From Cryptosporangium arvum DSM 44712 (GTDB lineage Bacteria > Actinomycetota > Actinomycetes > Mycobacteriales > Cryptosporangiaceae): a DNA stretch of 64,000 bases. Location: NCBI RefSeq assembly GCF_000585375.1, contig NZ_KK073874.1, positions 3,906,001 to 3,970,000 on the forward strand, in the 5' to 3' direction. The position numbers were made by a program, and so were the translations under genes. Within the stretch, counting starts at the first letter, position 1. Every line of letters starts with the position of its first letter. Below the pieces are notes generated by a model that worked only from the letters and a program-made list of their open reading frames with translations, was not told the origin of the DNA and did not search any database. Of this stretch, positions 51,875 through 60,438 are shown piece after piece.

Positions 51875-52537
51875 TCAGCGGCTGGCGCGAGCCAGCGGGG
51901 TGCCGTCGAGGGCCTGGCGGAAGGCGACCAGCGAGTCGAAGACCTGGAGGACACCGGCCTCCTGCAGTTCCCCGACCGAGAAACCGCCGGTACGGACCCC
52001 GAGAGTGGGGATCTGGAGCTTGGCGGCCGCTTGCGCGTCGAAGATCGAGTCCCCGACCATGACCGCGCTGGCTCCCTCGACCTTGGCCAGGGCCGTCGCT
52101 ATGAGGTCGGGCTCGGGCTTGCTCTTCGCCACGTCGTCGGAGGTGGTCCAGGCGTCGGCCAGGGACTTCCCGTCGATGAGGTCGAGAAACCGGTCGACGT
52201 GGTCGGTCCGGCCGGAGCTGGCCAGGACCAGTCGGAAGCCGCGTTCCTTGACCTCGGCCAGCAGATCGTGGGCACCCTCGAACGGCTGGATCTCGTCGAT
52301 GAGCCGGTCGAACTCCTCCGCCCACGCTTTGCGCAGGTCGTCGCCGTGCGCTTCCTCGATGTCCCGGCCCCCGACCTCGGGCACGAACATGTCTCCGCCC
52401 ATCCCGATCCCGCGGTGGATGCGCCACAGCGGATGGGTGATGCCGAAACGGCGGAAGGCACGGAACCACGCCAGAGCGTGCTGGTAGTTGGTGTCCACCA
52501 GGGTTCCGTCGACGTCGAAGATCGCGGTGTCGGCCAT
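51875..52537 (-). CDS. HAD-family phosphatase (phosphoglycolate-phosphatase-like)
   Basis: The 220-aa protein has HAD motif I AIFDVDGTLVDTNYQHALAW, motif II LVLASSGRTDHVDRF, the lysine in AKSKPEPDLI and motif IV VMVGDSIFDAQAAAKL, with a helical C1 cap between (about residues 20-80). It is a soluble small-molecule phosphatase of the Gph/beta-phosphoglucomutase group; substrate not predictable. ATG 52537. The 297 bp upstream to the response-regulator stop hold no gene. Confidence 0.9.
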   Translation of the reverse strand: MADTAIFDVDGTLVDTNYQHALAWFRAFRRFGITHPLWRIHRGIGMGGDMFVPEVGGRDIEEAHGDDLRKAWAEEFDRLIDEIQPFEGAHDLLAEVKERGFRLVLASSGRTDHVDRFLDLIDGKSLADAWTTSDDVAKSKPEPDLIATALAKVEGASAVMVGDSIFDAQAAAKLQIPTLGVRTGGFSVGELQEAGVLQVFDSLVAFRQALDGTPLARASR

Positions 52538-52834
52538 ACAGTGTCTCTACCCGGTCCGACGGTCGTCACGCGTCCCACCAGCAGCATCGCACCCGCGAAT
52601 CCGGCGACGGGCCGGATGTCGGCCAACGACTACGAGCGACTGGAGCAGGGGCACTCGCGGTCCGTGCGGTGGGCCCGTCCGACGACGAGACCACCCATCT
52701 CTGCTGCTGGCCGGCACCTGGACGCACTCGGCTGGATGGGCGTGGGGTTCCCGCTGCCGTCCGAGCTCACCGGCTGGGACCGCCGGACCCGCTCCGGCCC
52801 GGAACTGCCTGCCTACGTCCGCTGAGCCGTCAAC

Positions 52835-53440
52835 TCAGATCCACCCCGCGTCCTTGGCGATACGGATGGCGTCGATGCGATTGCGCGCGTTGAGCTTCAT
52901 GACGACCTTCGTGAGGTAGTTCCGCACGGTGCCGAGGGACACGTGAATCGTCGCGGCGATCTCCTGCGGCTCCGCTCCACCGGCGGCCAGACGCAGAACC
53001 TGGATCTCCCGGGCGGAGAGGGGATTTTCCCCGATGTCCCAGGCGGTGAGGGCCAGTTGGGGGTCGACGACCCGCCGGCCGGAGGCGACCTCACGAACCG
53101 CCTGGACCAGGCGCTCGTACGGGGAGTCCTTGAGCAGGAAACCCGACACGGACAGGGACAGTGCCCGGCGCAGCGTTCCGGGGCGGTCCAGGCCGGTGAG
53201 GATCAACGTTCGGCAACTGGGCAGTCGCGCGTGCATCTCCCGCGCGGCCGACAACCCGTCGAGTACCGGCAGATCGATGTCGATGATCGCGACGTCGGGC
53301 CGGGTGCGGAGGGCCGTCGGCACGATCTCGTCACCGCGGCCGACCTCGCCGACGACGGTCATGTCCGCCTCGAGCCCGAGGAGCGCGGTGAGCGCCCCGC
53401 GCACCATCGTCACGTCCTCGGCGAGCAAGATCTTCAACAC
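52835..53440 (-). CDS. NarL/LuxR-type response regulator
   Basis: The 201-aa protein has a receiver domain (KILLAEDVTMVRGALTALLG with the acidic pocket, IIDIDLPVLDG with the phosphorylated aspartate, LILTGLDRP and FLLKDSPYERLVQAV) and a LuxR helix-turn-helix (LSAREIQVLRLAAGGAEPQE then IAATIHVSLGTVRNYLTKVV). Its GTG start at 53440 lies 7 nt inside the end of the double kinase gene, so the pair is tightly coupled. It resembles DesR-type regulators. Confidence 0.92.
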   Translation of the reverse strand: MLKILLAEDVTMVRGALTALLGLEADMTVVGEVGRGDEIVPTALRTRPDVAIIDIDLPVLDGLSAAREMHARLPSCRTLILTGLDRPGTLRRALSLSVSGFLLKDSPYERLVQAVREVASGRRVVDPQLALTAWDIGENPLSAREIQVLRLAAGGAEPQEIAATIHVSLGTVRNYLTKVVMKLNARNRIDAIRIAKDAGWI

Positions 53441-55902
53441 GACCGTTCCCAGTCTTCGGTCTCGGTGGGCTCCGTCGGTATTTCGATCAGTAGCTCGAAG
53501 GTCCCGTCCGGGTGCGCGTGCGCGACCAGCCTGCCGCCGAGCTGCCCGACCCGTGCGGCGAGGTCCCCGAGGCCGGAGCCGCTTTCGAGGACCGGGTCGG
53601 ACGATCTCGCCGCGCCGTCGTTCGTGACGTCCAGCCGCACGTCGTCCGCAGTGTGGCAGACCCTGATCCGGCACCGGGCCGCATCGCTGTGACGCAGCAC
53701 GTTTGCCACCGCCTCCCGGAGGGCGAGGCTGAGTACCGCGTCCAGCGTGCGCGGCACGGGCCGCGCCGACGCCTCGATCGAGAGGTCCACCCCGGCCGCC
53801 TCCAGGATGGACGCCGCCGAGTCGAGCTCGGCCGAGAAGGAGAGGTACCGGTATCCGCTGGCCGCGGCCCGCACCGTGGCCAGCGCCCGGTGGGAGACCT
53901 CCAGCACCGCGGCCATCTCCGTCCGGGCGAGCTGCGGATCGGTGGCCAGGTGCCGGTGCGCGCTGCGGCAGGCGACCGCGACCTGCGACAGGTCGCGGCC
54001 CAGCAGTTCATCGAGGTCACGTGCGAGTCGTAACCGCTCGCGAGCCACCGCCGCCCGGGCCAGTTCGTCGCGCGTCTGGTTCACCTGCACGACGAGCGAG
54101 GACAGGGAGCCGATGCCGTAGAGGGTCAGGCCGGTCAGCAGGGTGCTGATCACCAGATAGACGTTCCACTGGAACGACCCGGGCTCAAGCGCCGCGAGCG
54201 CGGCGACGGCGACGCCGATCGCGGCGAACAGCAGCCAGCCGCGGCGTCCGGGCAGGGCGAGCAGAACGGTTCCGGCGAGGAACCCGCCCATCGAGCCCCA
54301 CGGGGCGTCCAACCACAGCAGAGGAAGAGCGGCGGCCACCAGTTGCAGCACCAGGGTCCCGGTGCGCAGCCGGCCGGGCAGTCGGCGCCGGCGGCCGAGG
54401 GCGTAGGCGATGAGGACGCTCGCCTGTACCGCCATGCACGCGACGAATCCGATCAGCGAACCGACGGTGATCGGCCGGGACACCACGTTGACGACGGTCA
54501 AGGCCGCATAGCCGACGGTCACCGCCACCGCGACCGACCGGGCCACCCGCAGATGCCAGGGCCGGCCACGTCCGATGCGCGCGGCGGCATCGTCGAGCCC
54601 CGCCTCGTCCAGGGTCGACGCCGGCGCCCGGCGGGATCCGTCGCCCAGCGGCACCTGCGCCGTCAGGCGGAACCACTGTCCCGCGACGGCCACGGTCAGC
54701 GCGCCGCCCACCCCGGCGAGCCGGTCGGCCAGGTTCGTGAGCCCGATGCCCGGCCGCTCCCCGCTGCCCGGACGCTCGCTACCGCCCTGGTCCGGCTCCG
54801 CGCCGTCGCTGTCCACGTGCAGCCGGATCTGCGTCGACCCGCGCCGCACCCGCACGGCGCAGTGCCTGGCCCGGCCGTGCCGCAGCACGTTCGTCGTCGC
54901 CTCACGCAGCACGACGGCGAGGACGTTCTCCACCTCACCCGGCACGTCGCGGGGATCGGCGACCACCTGGAACTCGATGTCCGCGACCGCGAGGATCGAC
55001 TCGGCCGACTCCACCTCGGCCGCGAAGGACATCGGCCCGGACCCGCTCGTCACCATCCGCACATCGGCGAGCGACTGCCTGGTGACCTGCAGGACCGCGG
55101 TCAGCTCCTCCCGGGCGCGTGCGGGGGCCCCGGGCAGGAGCCGGTGCACGAGCTGGCTGCGCAGGGCGATCGCGGAGACATTGAGGCCGAGGAGATCGTG
55201 CAGGTCGCGGGCGATCCGCACCCGTTCCCGGGCGACCGCCGTGCGGGCCAGTTCGCCCCGGCCGGCGAAGACCAGGCCGACCAGGGACGTCAGCGAGCTG
55301 ATCCCGAAGATCATCAGGCCGGCCAGCACCGTGAAGTAGGTCCCGTACAGGATGTCCACCCAGCCCAGGTGGATCGCCCGGAGGCCGATCAGGACGGCGA
55401 CGCCCACGGCGGCGTACAGGAGCCAGCGAACCCGACCGGCGACCGCCAGCAGCATCGAGCCCGCGAGGAACCCGGCCATCGCCGCAGCCTGTGCTCCCAC
55501 CCAGAGCAGAGGCACCAAGGTGACCAGCGTCTGGGCCGTGAGGGTCAGCAGCCTGGTGGGGGCCCGCCAGGTGAGGGGCTCGCGGAACGAATGCAGGAAC
55601 TGCAAAGGCAGCAGGACGACGAGGCAGCCGACGAACGTGGCGAACTGTGGCCACGGAAGCGTCGTCCAGGTGGAGTTGACCGTGTTGACCGCGTAGCCGA
55701 AGAACACGGCCAGCACGATCAGCCGCGCGATGCGCGGGGCCTCCGGACCGACCACGAGCGCGGTCGAGGGGTACCGATGCGGTGACGGCTCCCCTGGGTC
55801 GCGGTCGACGTGGCACCCCGCAGGTTCGAGACCGGCCGCCGCTGACGACGTCGTGCCGGGAAGTCTGCCGGGTGATCGTACCCGGGTCGATCCGATCGTC
55901 AC
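53434..55902 (-). CDS. Tandem double sensor histidine kinase, one half lacking the histidine
   Basis: The 822-aa protein is two DesK/NarX-type kinases joined end to end. Each has five or six membrane helices (about 58-212 and 452-606), a HisKA_3 dimerisation helix and a HATPase domain. In the first unit the phospho-acceptor is present (IARDLHDLLGLNVSA, His235). In the second the same position is aspartate (LARDLDELLGRDLSQ, Asp631). N-boxes remain in both (LREATTNVLRHGRA and LREAVANVLRHSDA), as do glycine loops. The start at GTG 55902 leaves a 55-residue disordered head; a later start is possible. Confidence 0.88.
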   Translation of the reverse strand: MTIGSTRVRSPGRLPGTTSSAAAGLEPAGCHVDRDPGEPSPHRYPSTALVVGPEAPRIARLIVLAVFFGYAVNTVNSTWTTLPWPQFATFVGCLVVLLPLQFLHSFREPLTWRAPTRLLTLTAQTLVTLVPLLWVGAQAAAMAGFLAGSMLLAVAGRVRWLLYAAVGVAVLIGLRAIHLGWVDILYGTYFTVLAGLMIFGISSLTSLVGLVFAGRGELARTAVARERVRIARDLHDLLGLNVSAIALRSQLVHRLLPGAPARAREELTAVLQVTRQSLADVRMVTSGSGPMSFAAEVESAESILAVADIEFQVVADPRDVPGEVENVLAVVLREATTNVLRHGRARHCAVRVRRGSTQIRLHVDSDGAEPDQGGSERPGSGERPGIGLTNLADRLAGVGGALTVAVAGQWFRLTAQVPLGDGSRRAPASTLDEAGLDDAAARIGRGRPWHLRVARSVAVAVTVGYAALTVVNVVSRPITVGSLIGFVACMAVQASVLIAYALGRRRRLPGRLRTGTLVLQLVAAALPLLWLDAPWGSMGGFLAGTVLLALPGRRGWLLFAAIGVAVAALAALEPGSFQWNVYLVISTLLTGLTLYGIGSLSSLVVQVNQTRDELARAAVARERLRLARDLDELLGRDLSQVAVACRSAHRHLATDPQLARTEMAAVLEVSHRALATVRAAASGYRYLSFSAELDSAASILEAAGVDLSIEASARPVPRTLDAVLSLALREAVANVLRHSDAARCRIRVCHTADDVRLDVTNDGAARSSDPVLESGSGLGDLAARVGQLGGRLVAHAHPDGTFELLIEIPTEPTETEDWERSC

Positions 55903-56071
55903 GTCCCTTCACGTGAGGAATTCACATCGCGGCGATGACGTCTGGTGTCGAGGCGTCCGGGGGCCGCTGCCTACCGTGGTGACCACCTCGGCGGGCGAGC
56001 CGGAAGTGGGCACGGAGTTCGCCGTTCCTGCCGTCGGTCACATATCCGAAAACCTCGTGAGGAGGGCATTC

Positions 56072-56521
56072 ATGGCTGCCCGGAAAACGTACTGGAGCAC
56101 GACGATCGTCTTGGTCTTCGTGCTGTTCACCGGTGGCATCGCGGACCTCGTCCGGGCGCAGGCCACGGCCGAGGGGGTCTATCAGCTCGGCTACCCGCCG
56201 ATCTTCCTGACCATCCTCGGCACGTGGAAGGTCCTCGGCGCCGTCGCGCTGCTCGCCCCTCGTTATCCGCGACTCAAGGAATGGGCGTACGCCGGCTGCT
56301 TCTTCAATTTCTCCGGTGCCGTCGTCTCGCACCTCGTCGCCGGCTCCGCCGTCTCTCATGTGGTCATCACCGGAGCGCTCGCCGCCGTCACCCTCGTGTC
56401 CTGGGCGACCCGCCCGGCCGACCGCACGCTGGGCGTGCTCGACGTCGCCGGACGCACCATCGACCCGACCACGTCGCCGCGGCGCATCCCGGTGAAGCCG
56501 GACGCGCTCCCCAGCTCGTGA
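56072..56521 (+). CDS. DoxX-like membrane protein
   Basis: The 149-aa protein has four membrane helices (TTIVLVFVLFTGGIADLV, YPPIFLTILGTWKVLGAVAL, WAYAGCFFNFSGAVVSHLVA, SHVVITGALAAVTLVSWATR) in the DoxX/DUF4870-like pattern. ATG 56072 follows GAGGAGGG by 6 nt. The 23-nt gap to the VOC gene suggests a two-gene operon. Members are small integral membrane proteins of unclear, possibly redox-linked, role. It is divergent from the double kinase gene. Confidence 0.82.
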   Translation: MAARKTYWSTTIVLVFVLFTGGIADLVRAQATAEGVYQLGYPPIFLTILGTWKVLGAVALLAPRYPRLKEWAYAGCFFNFSGAVVSHLVAGSAVSHVVITGALAAVTLVSWATRPADRTLGVLDVAGRTIDPTTSPRRIPVKPDALPSS

Positions 56522-56544
56522 CGCTCAGAGAAAGGACGACAGTC

Positions 56545-56928
56545 ATGCCTCTGCAAGCAACCACCATCATGCTCGGGGTGCAGGACCTGGCCCGGGCCAA
56601 GCGCTTCTACGGTGACGGCCTCGGCTGCACGATCGATCAGGACCAGCCCGGTTTCGTGTCGTTCACGTTGGGGGGAGGGCCGTCGCTGGCGTTGTACCCG
56701 TGGGAGGCGGCCGCGCGTGACGCCGGCGTCCCACCCGCCGGATCGGGCTTCCGTGGCGTCTCGTTCCACTACGTCGTCGACTCCGGCGAGGCCGTTCACC
56801 AGGTTCTGAAGGACGTCACGGAGGCGGGTGGAACCATCGTGCGGGAAGCGGTCGACGCGCCGTGGGGCTGTTCCGGGTACTTCAGCGACCCGGACGGCTA
56901 CCTGTGGAAGGTCGCCGCCGCCGCTTGA
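56545..56928 (+). CDS. VOC/glyoxalase-fold protein
   Basis: The 127-aa protein shows the two beta-alpha-beta modules: MLGVQDLARAKRFYGDGLGC and VSFHYVVDSGEAVHQVLKDV, ending in GYFSDPDGYLWKVAA with the typical acidic ligand position. Length is normal. ATG 56545 follows AAAGGAC. It is of the bleomycin-resistance/dioxygenase-like type and its substrate is unknown. Operon partner of the DoxX-like gene. Confidence 0.87.
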   Translation: MPLQATTIMLGVQDLARAKRFYGDGLGCTIDQDQPGFVSFTLGGGPSLALYPWEAAARDAGVPPAGSGFRGVSFHYVVDSGEAVHQVLKDVTEAGGTIVREAVDAPWGCSGYFSDPDGYLWKVAAAA

Positions 56929-56977
56929 GGCCCGGCCGCCTGGACGAGGCGACCGATCGTCCGGTGGCGTGCCGTCT

Positions 56978-57499
56978 ATGCTCGGCGGGGTGGGCAGTCG
57001 TGAGCCACGGGACGCCCCGCCGGGTGAGCGGTGGGATCTGGCGCAGGCGAACATCGCGCGGTTGCGCCAGCCGCTCGGCGACCCGCGGGTGGCCGAGTTC
57101 GTCGCGGCGCTGGACGCGGTCTACCGCCTCGCGGAGCACTCGCCGGGTTTCGTCTGGCGGTGCGCGACCGACGAGGGCCACCCCGGGGTGGACCCGACTG
57201 ACCCATTGACCGTGGTGAACGTGTCGACCTGGCGTTCGTATCAGGCGCTGCACGAGTTCACTTATCGCAGCCGGCACGGGCATTTCGTGCGCAGGCGCCG
57301 CGAGTGGTTCGATTCGCTGCCCGGTCCCACCACCGTGCTGTGGTGGGCACCGGCGAACGCGCAGCCGACGATTCCCGAAGCGCTGGCCCGGCTGAGCGTC
57401 CTGCGCCGGTACGGGCCGCAGCCACCGGCATTCGGGATTCGTCAGCGTTTCCACCCGGACGGTCGGCCGGAGCGGCCGTGGAGTGGTCGACCTCGGTAG
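56978..57499 (+). CDS. DUF3291 family protein
   Basis: The 173-aa protein contains the DUF3291 pattern: WDLAQANIARLRQPLGDPRV, FVAALDAVYRLAEHSPGFVW, VNVSTWRSYQALHEFTYRSR, then HGHFVRRRREWFDSLPGPTT and ALARLSVLRRYGPQPPAFGI. DUF3291 resembles the dimeric alpha-beta barrel (ABM) fold; the function is unknown. ATG 56978 or GTG 56990 could start it. A partial copy of its 3' end is fused to the SARP gene at 27961-28045. Confidence 0.82.
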   Translation: MLGGVGSREPRDAPPGERWDLAQANIARLRQPLGDPRVAEFVAALDAVYRLAEHSPGFVWRCATDEGHPGVDPTDPLTVVNVSTWRSYQALHEFTYRSRHGHFVRRRREWFDSLPGPTTVLWWAPANAQPTIPEALARLSVLRRYGPQPPAFGIRQRFHPDGRPERPWSGRPR

Positions 57500-57615
57500 G
57501 GCGCGCGGTCGACCGGGAGGTCGGAGTCCGATGCGTCCGGTCGTCGTGCTCGGCGCTCCCGAGCACAGCGCGGGAGCCCGGACGTGATCCGTTGTTCGGC
57601 GGACACGGGCTGCCG

Positions 57616-60438
57616 TCACGGCCGCGCCGCGAGGGTGCGGGCGAGGCGGCCGGCCTCGGTGACCAAGCGGGTGCGACCGCCGCGGAGGGCGACGTCCTCG
57701 AGGTCGGGAATGGTCTCGTGTGCTCCGACCGCGGACGCGGCGGCGCTCGCCAGCGCCAGGAGGTCCGGCCCGCCCGCGCTCGCGGTGAGCGCGGCGGGTA
57801 CGAGGGCACGGGCCGCCGCCCAGACCTCGGCTGCGGCACCCGCGCGCAGCGCCCCGGTCAGCGCCTCGGCGACGCGGCGCAGCACGAGAAGGCCGGCGTC
57901 GTGAAGGGCGGCGAGTTCGTGGCCCACCAGAGCGCCGACGTCGGCGCCGCCGAGGTCGGCGCGCGCGGCCGTGATCACGAACGCGTCGGCGGCCGCGAGT
58001 CGTTCGGCGGGGCGACCGAGCGTGAGGCCGTAGGCGAGGCAGAGCGCGAAGGCCGGACCGAGCGGCCCGGACGCGCGAGCCAGTGACGGCAGTAGCGCGC
58101 CCCGGTCGCTGCGGACACTGCCGTCACTGGCTCCGGCGAGCAGCGGCTGCAGGTGCGCGGCGACCAGTTCGCGGTGGCTGGGCGCGGCCAGTGGCCAGGG
58201 CACCGCGCTCAGTACGTAGTGGAACCCGTCAGCGTGTTCCGGTGGGCGGCTGAGCAGTTCCGGCGGGAGCGTGAGATCAGGATGCGTCAGCAGCGGGAAG
58301 GTCGCGGTGCGCCGGTACGCCCTGGTGGGCCCGCACCCGCACGGCAGGTACGCCTCGTCGAACCGGTTGCCGTGCCGGCACCGCTGCTGCGGGACGTCGA
58401 CGATGCGGATGTCCGGGTCGGCGAGGCCACCGCCGGCCAGCCACCGGGCGAGGGCGCGCCCGGCCGGCGAGCGTAACCGGGCGGCGGCCTCGGCGACCCG
58501 GGGCTCGACCACGCGGGGAAGGCGGAGCAGTGCCTGGGTGAGGTCGTAGGGGCCGGGGCGGGTGCCCGCGGCCTCGGCCGCGGCGACGAGGTCGAGTACG
58601 CGTACCGGGTCGACGTGCCCGTCGACCGTGGCCGGCGTTGCGAGCAGCGCGGCCGGAGGTTCGCCGGCCAGCTGTTCGGCCAGCTCGACCGCGCGTCGAG
58701 CGGTGAGGTGGGACAGGTGGGCCGGATTGCGTTCGTACTCGTTGAGCGCGTATCCCCGGCAGACCCCGGTCACCGCCGACCGCATCATCAGCACCACCGA
58801 ATCGGTCCACTCCGGGAGCAGCGGTGTCAGGGCCGCCGACACCGCGGCCCGGTCGGCGCGCACGAACACGGGCAGGGCGGCGACGAACCGTTCGAACACC
58901 AGGGGATCGGCGCGGTTGCGCAGCAGGGACGCCCCGGCGGCGGCCAACTCGGCCACCGACGCGATCGGCGGCGGCATCGGCGCCGGCGGCGGTATTAGTA
59001 CCGGCCGTGGGATTAGTACCGGCCGTGGGATCAGTACCGGCCGTGGGATCGGTACCGGCCGCGGGATCGGTACCGGCATCGGCGCCGGCAGCGGCAGCGG
59101 TATCAGTGCCGGCGGCGGGATCGGTGCCGGCGGCGGGATCGGTGCCGGTATCGGCGGCGGCGCCGGGTGGGCGGCGGTCCGGTCCACGTCCACGGCCGCG
59201 GCCGCCGCGGCGGTGCCGACGTGCGGTCCGTCCAGCAGCGCGTAGGCCTGGCGGCGCAGGTCGCCGTCGAGAGCGTCGGCGGCGTCGCGCACCATCGCGC
59301 GCCCTTCGGCACCGAACGTGGGCAGGTGTCGGGCGGCCAGCGTGAGGGTGCGCTCGGCCAGGTCGACCGACTCGTTGCCGATACCGGCGGTCAGCGCGGC
59401 GAACACGTGCGGGTCGGGGGTTCGGCGCAGCACCGCGTCGAGCCAGCCGAGCGTCGTCCGGACGAGCTTCTTCTCCGGCCGGGGCAGCACGGCGTATGCG
59501 GCCTCGGAGATCGCGTCGGCGGGAAGCCGACCCGCGTCGTCCGCGGCCCGTAGCGCCACCAGAGCCGAGTCGGCGACGGTCACGTGGGGCGACGACAGCA
59601 TGCCGAGATACTCCTGGCGGTGCTCGGCGTACTCAGCCGTGGTGGGTGCCAGCGACCGGTGGACCCGCACGACGACGCGGACGGCTCCCGGGCGATCGCC
59701 GATACGCAGCCGCAGCAGGACATCAGCGAGCAGCACGGCGCGTGGGTAGTGGCCGTCGGTGACGAGCCGGGCCAGCGCCGGCGGCCACTCCTCACGCAAC
59801 TCGGCGGCCACCCGCGGGATTCGGAACACGTGCGGCAGCAGCAGCGCGGTGTGGGGGTGCGCCCGGAGACGTTCGGTGACGTCGACCCGGCCGATCTCGC
59901 GGATCCAGCCGCGCACGACCGCTTCGGTCGGGGGCGGGGCCAGCCCGGCCGCGGTCAGCAGCCCGCTGACCATCGGCCAGTGCCGGTCGACCTGGGCCGG
60001 TCGCAACCGGTCGGCGAGCGGGCGTGCGACGCTCGCCGGCGCGGGACGCCCCGGGGCGGAGACCACCCGGGTCAGAGCGGCCACCGCCGCGAGCGACGGT
60101 GTCCTCCAGAACCGGTCGGAGCGCAGCCAGGTCACGACGTCGGCCGCGCGTGGCAGGCACGCCGCGCCGGCTATCCGCAACACGTCCTCGCGATTCCGCT
60201 CCAGGGTTTCGTGCCGCCGCCATGAGCGCTGGTATCGGTCGTGGACCTCTCGGAGGTCGAGAGAGGGGCCCGAGTCCTCGTACTGGGGAAAGGCCGGCCG
60301 ATCCGGCCGGTACGCCTTCAGGCGGGGGGCGAGCGCACGCCGCTCGGACTCGGAGAGAGCCAGCAGCGCGTCCGTCGCCTGTTCGACGTGGCCACCCTCG
60401 ACGCACGAGATCAGCTGCTCGAACATGGGGTCGCTCAT
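57616..60438 (-). CDS. DUF6493-type large repeat protein with proline-rich linker
   Basis: The 940-aa protein is alpha-helical and leucine/alanine-rich, with HEAT-like repeats in residues 1-420, a proline-rich linker (about 424-489, PIPRPV repeats), a second helical part and a small zinc-type segment RCRHGNRFDEAYLPCGCG near 690. ATG 60438 overlaps the stop of the SWIM-finger gene (ATGA). In actinomycetes this family occurs next to SWIM-finger proteins and often MoxR/VWA genes; none of the latter is in the window. Function unknown, perhaps a scaffold. Confidence 0.75.
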   Translation of the reverse strand: MSDPMFEQLISCVEGGHVEQATDALLALSESERRALAPRLKAYRPDRPAFPQYEDSGPSLDLREVHDRYQRSWRRHETLERNREDVLRIAGAACLPRAADVVTWLRSDRFWRTPSLAAVAALTRVVSAPGRPAPASVARPLADRLRPAQVDRHWPMVSGLLTAAGLAPPPTEAVVRGWIREIGRVDVTERLRAHPHTALLLPHVFRIPRVAAELREEWPPALARLVTDGHYPRAVLLADVLLRLRIGDRPGAVRVVVRVHRSLAPTTAEYAEHRQEYLGMLSSPHVTVADSALVALRAADDAGRLPADAISEAAYAVLPRPEKKLVRTTLGWLDAVLRRTPDPHVFAALTAGIGNESVDLAERTLTLAARHLPTFGAEGRAMVRDAADALDGDLRRQAYALLDGPHVGTAAAAAAVDVDRTAAHPAPPPIPAPIPPPAPIPPPALIPLPLPAPMPVPIPRPVPIPRPVLIPRPVLIPRPVLIPPPAPMPPPIASVAELAAAGASLLRNRADPLVFERFVAALPVFVRADRAAVSAALTPLLPEWTDSVVLMMRSAVTGVCRGYALNEYERNPAHLSHLTARRAVELAEQLAGEPPAALLATPATVDGHVDPVRVLDLVAAAEAAGTRPGPYDLTQALLRLPRVVEPRVAEAAARLRSPAGRALARWLAGGGLADPDIRIVDVPQQRCRHGNRFDEAYLPCGCGPTRAYRRTATFPLLTHPDLTLPPELLSRPPEHADGFHYVLSAVPWPLAAPSHRELVAAHLQPLLAGASDGSVRSDRGALLPSLARASGPLGPAFALCLAYGLTLGRPAERLAAADAFVITAARADLGGADVGALVGHELAALHDAGLLVLRRVAEALTGALRAGAAAEVWAAARALVPAALTASAGGPDLLALASAAASAVGAHETIPDLEDVALRGGRTRLVTEAGRLARTLAARP
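58994..59083. repeat. 18-bp tandem repeat inside the DUF6493 gene
   Basis: Five head-to-tail copies of ATTAGTACCGGCCGTGGG with small variations at 58994, 59012, 59030, 59048 and 59066 encode the repeated hexapeptide of the proline-rich linker (PRPVLI/PRPVPI). Related, more diverged repeats extend on both sides (about 58970-59165). Confidence 0.9.

Noticed and set aside
47875-52062. Plus-strand frame of 1395 codons across nrdB, metE and the metE riboswitch
   Set aside because: No domain, crosses two confirmed genes and a riboswitch; only open because stop codons are rare at this GC content.
53754-55902. Two separate kinase genes instead of one fusion
   Set aside because: The frame is continuous through the linker (about residues 420-450) with no stop and no ribosome site before the second set of helices.
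58994-59083. CRISPR-like array suggested by regular repeats
   Set aside because: Units are contiguous 18-mers without spacers and encode an in-frame proline-rich linker.
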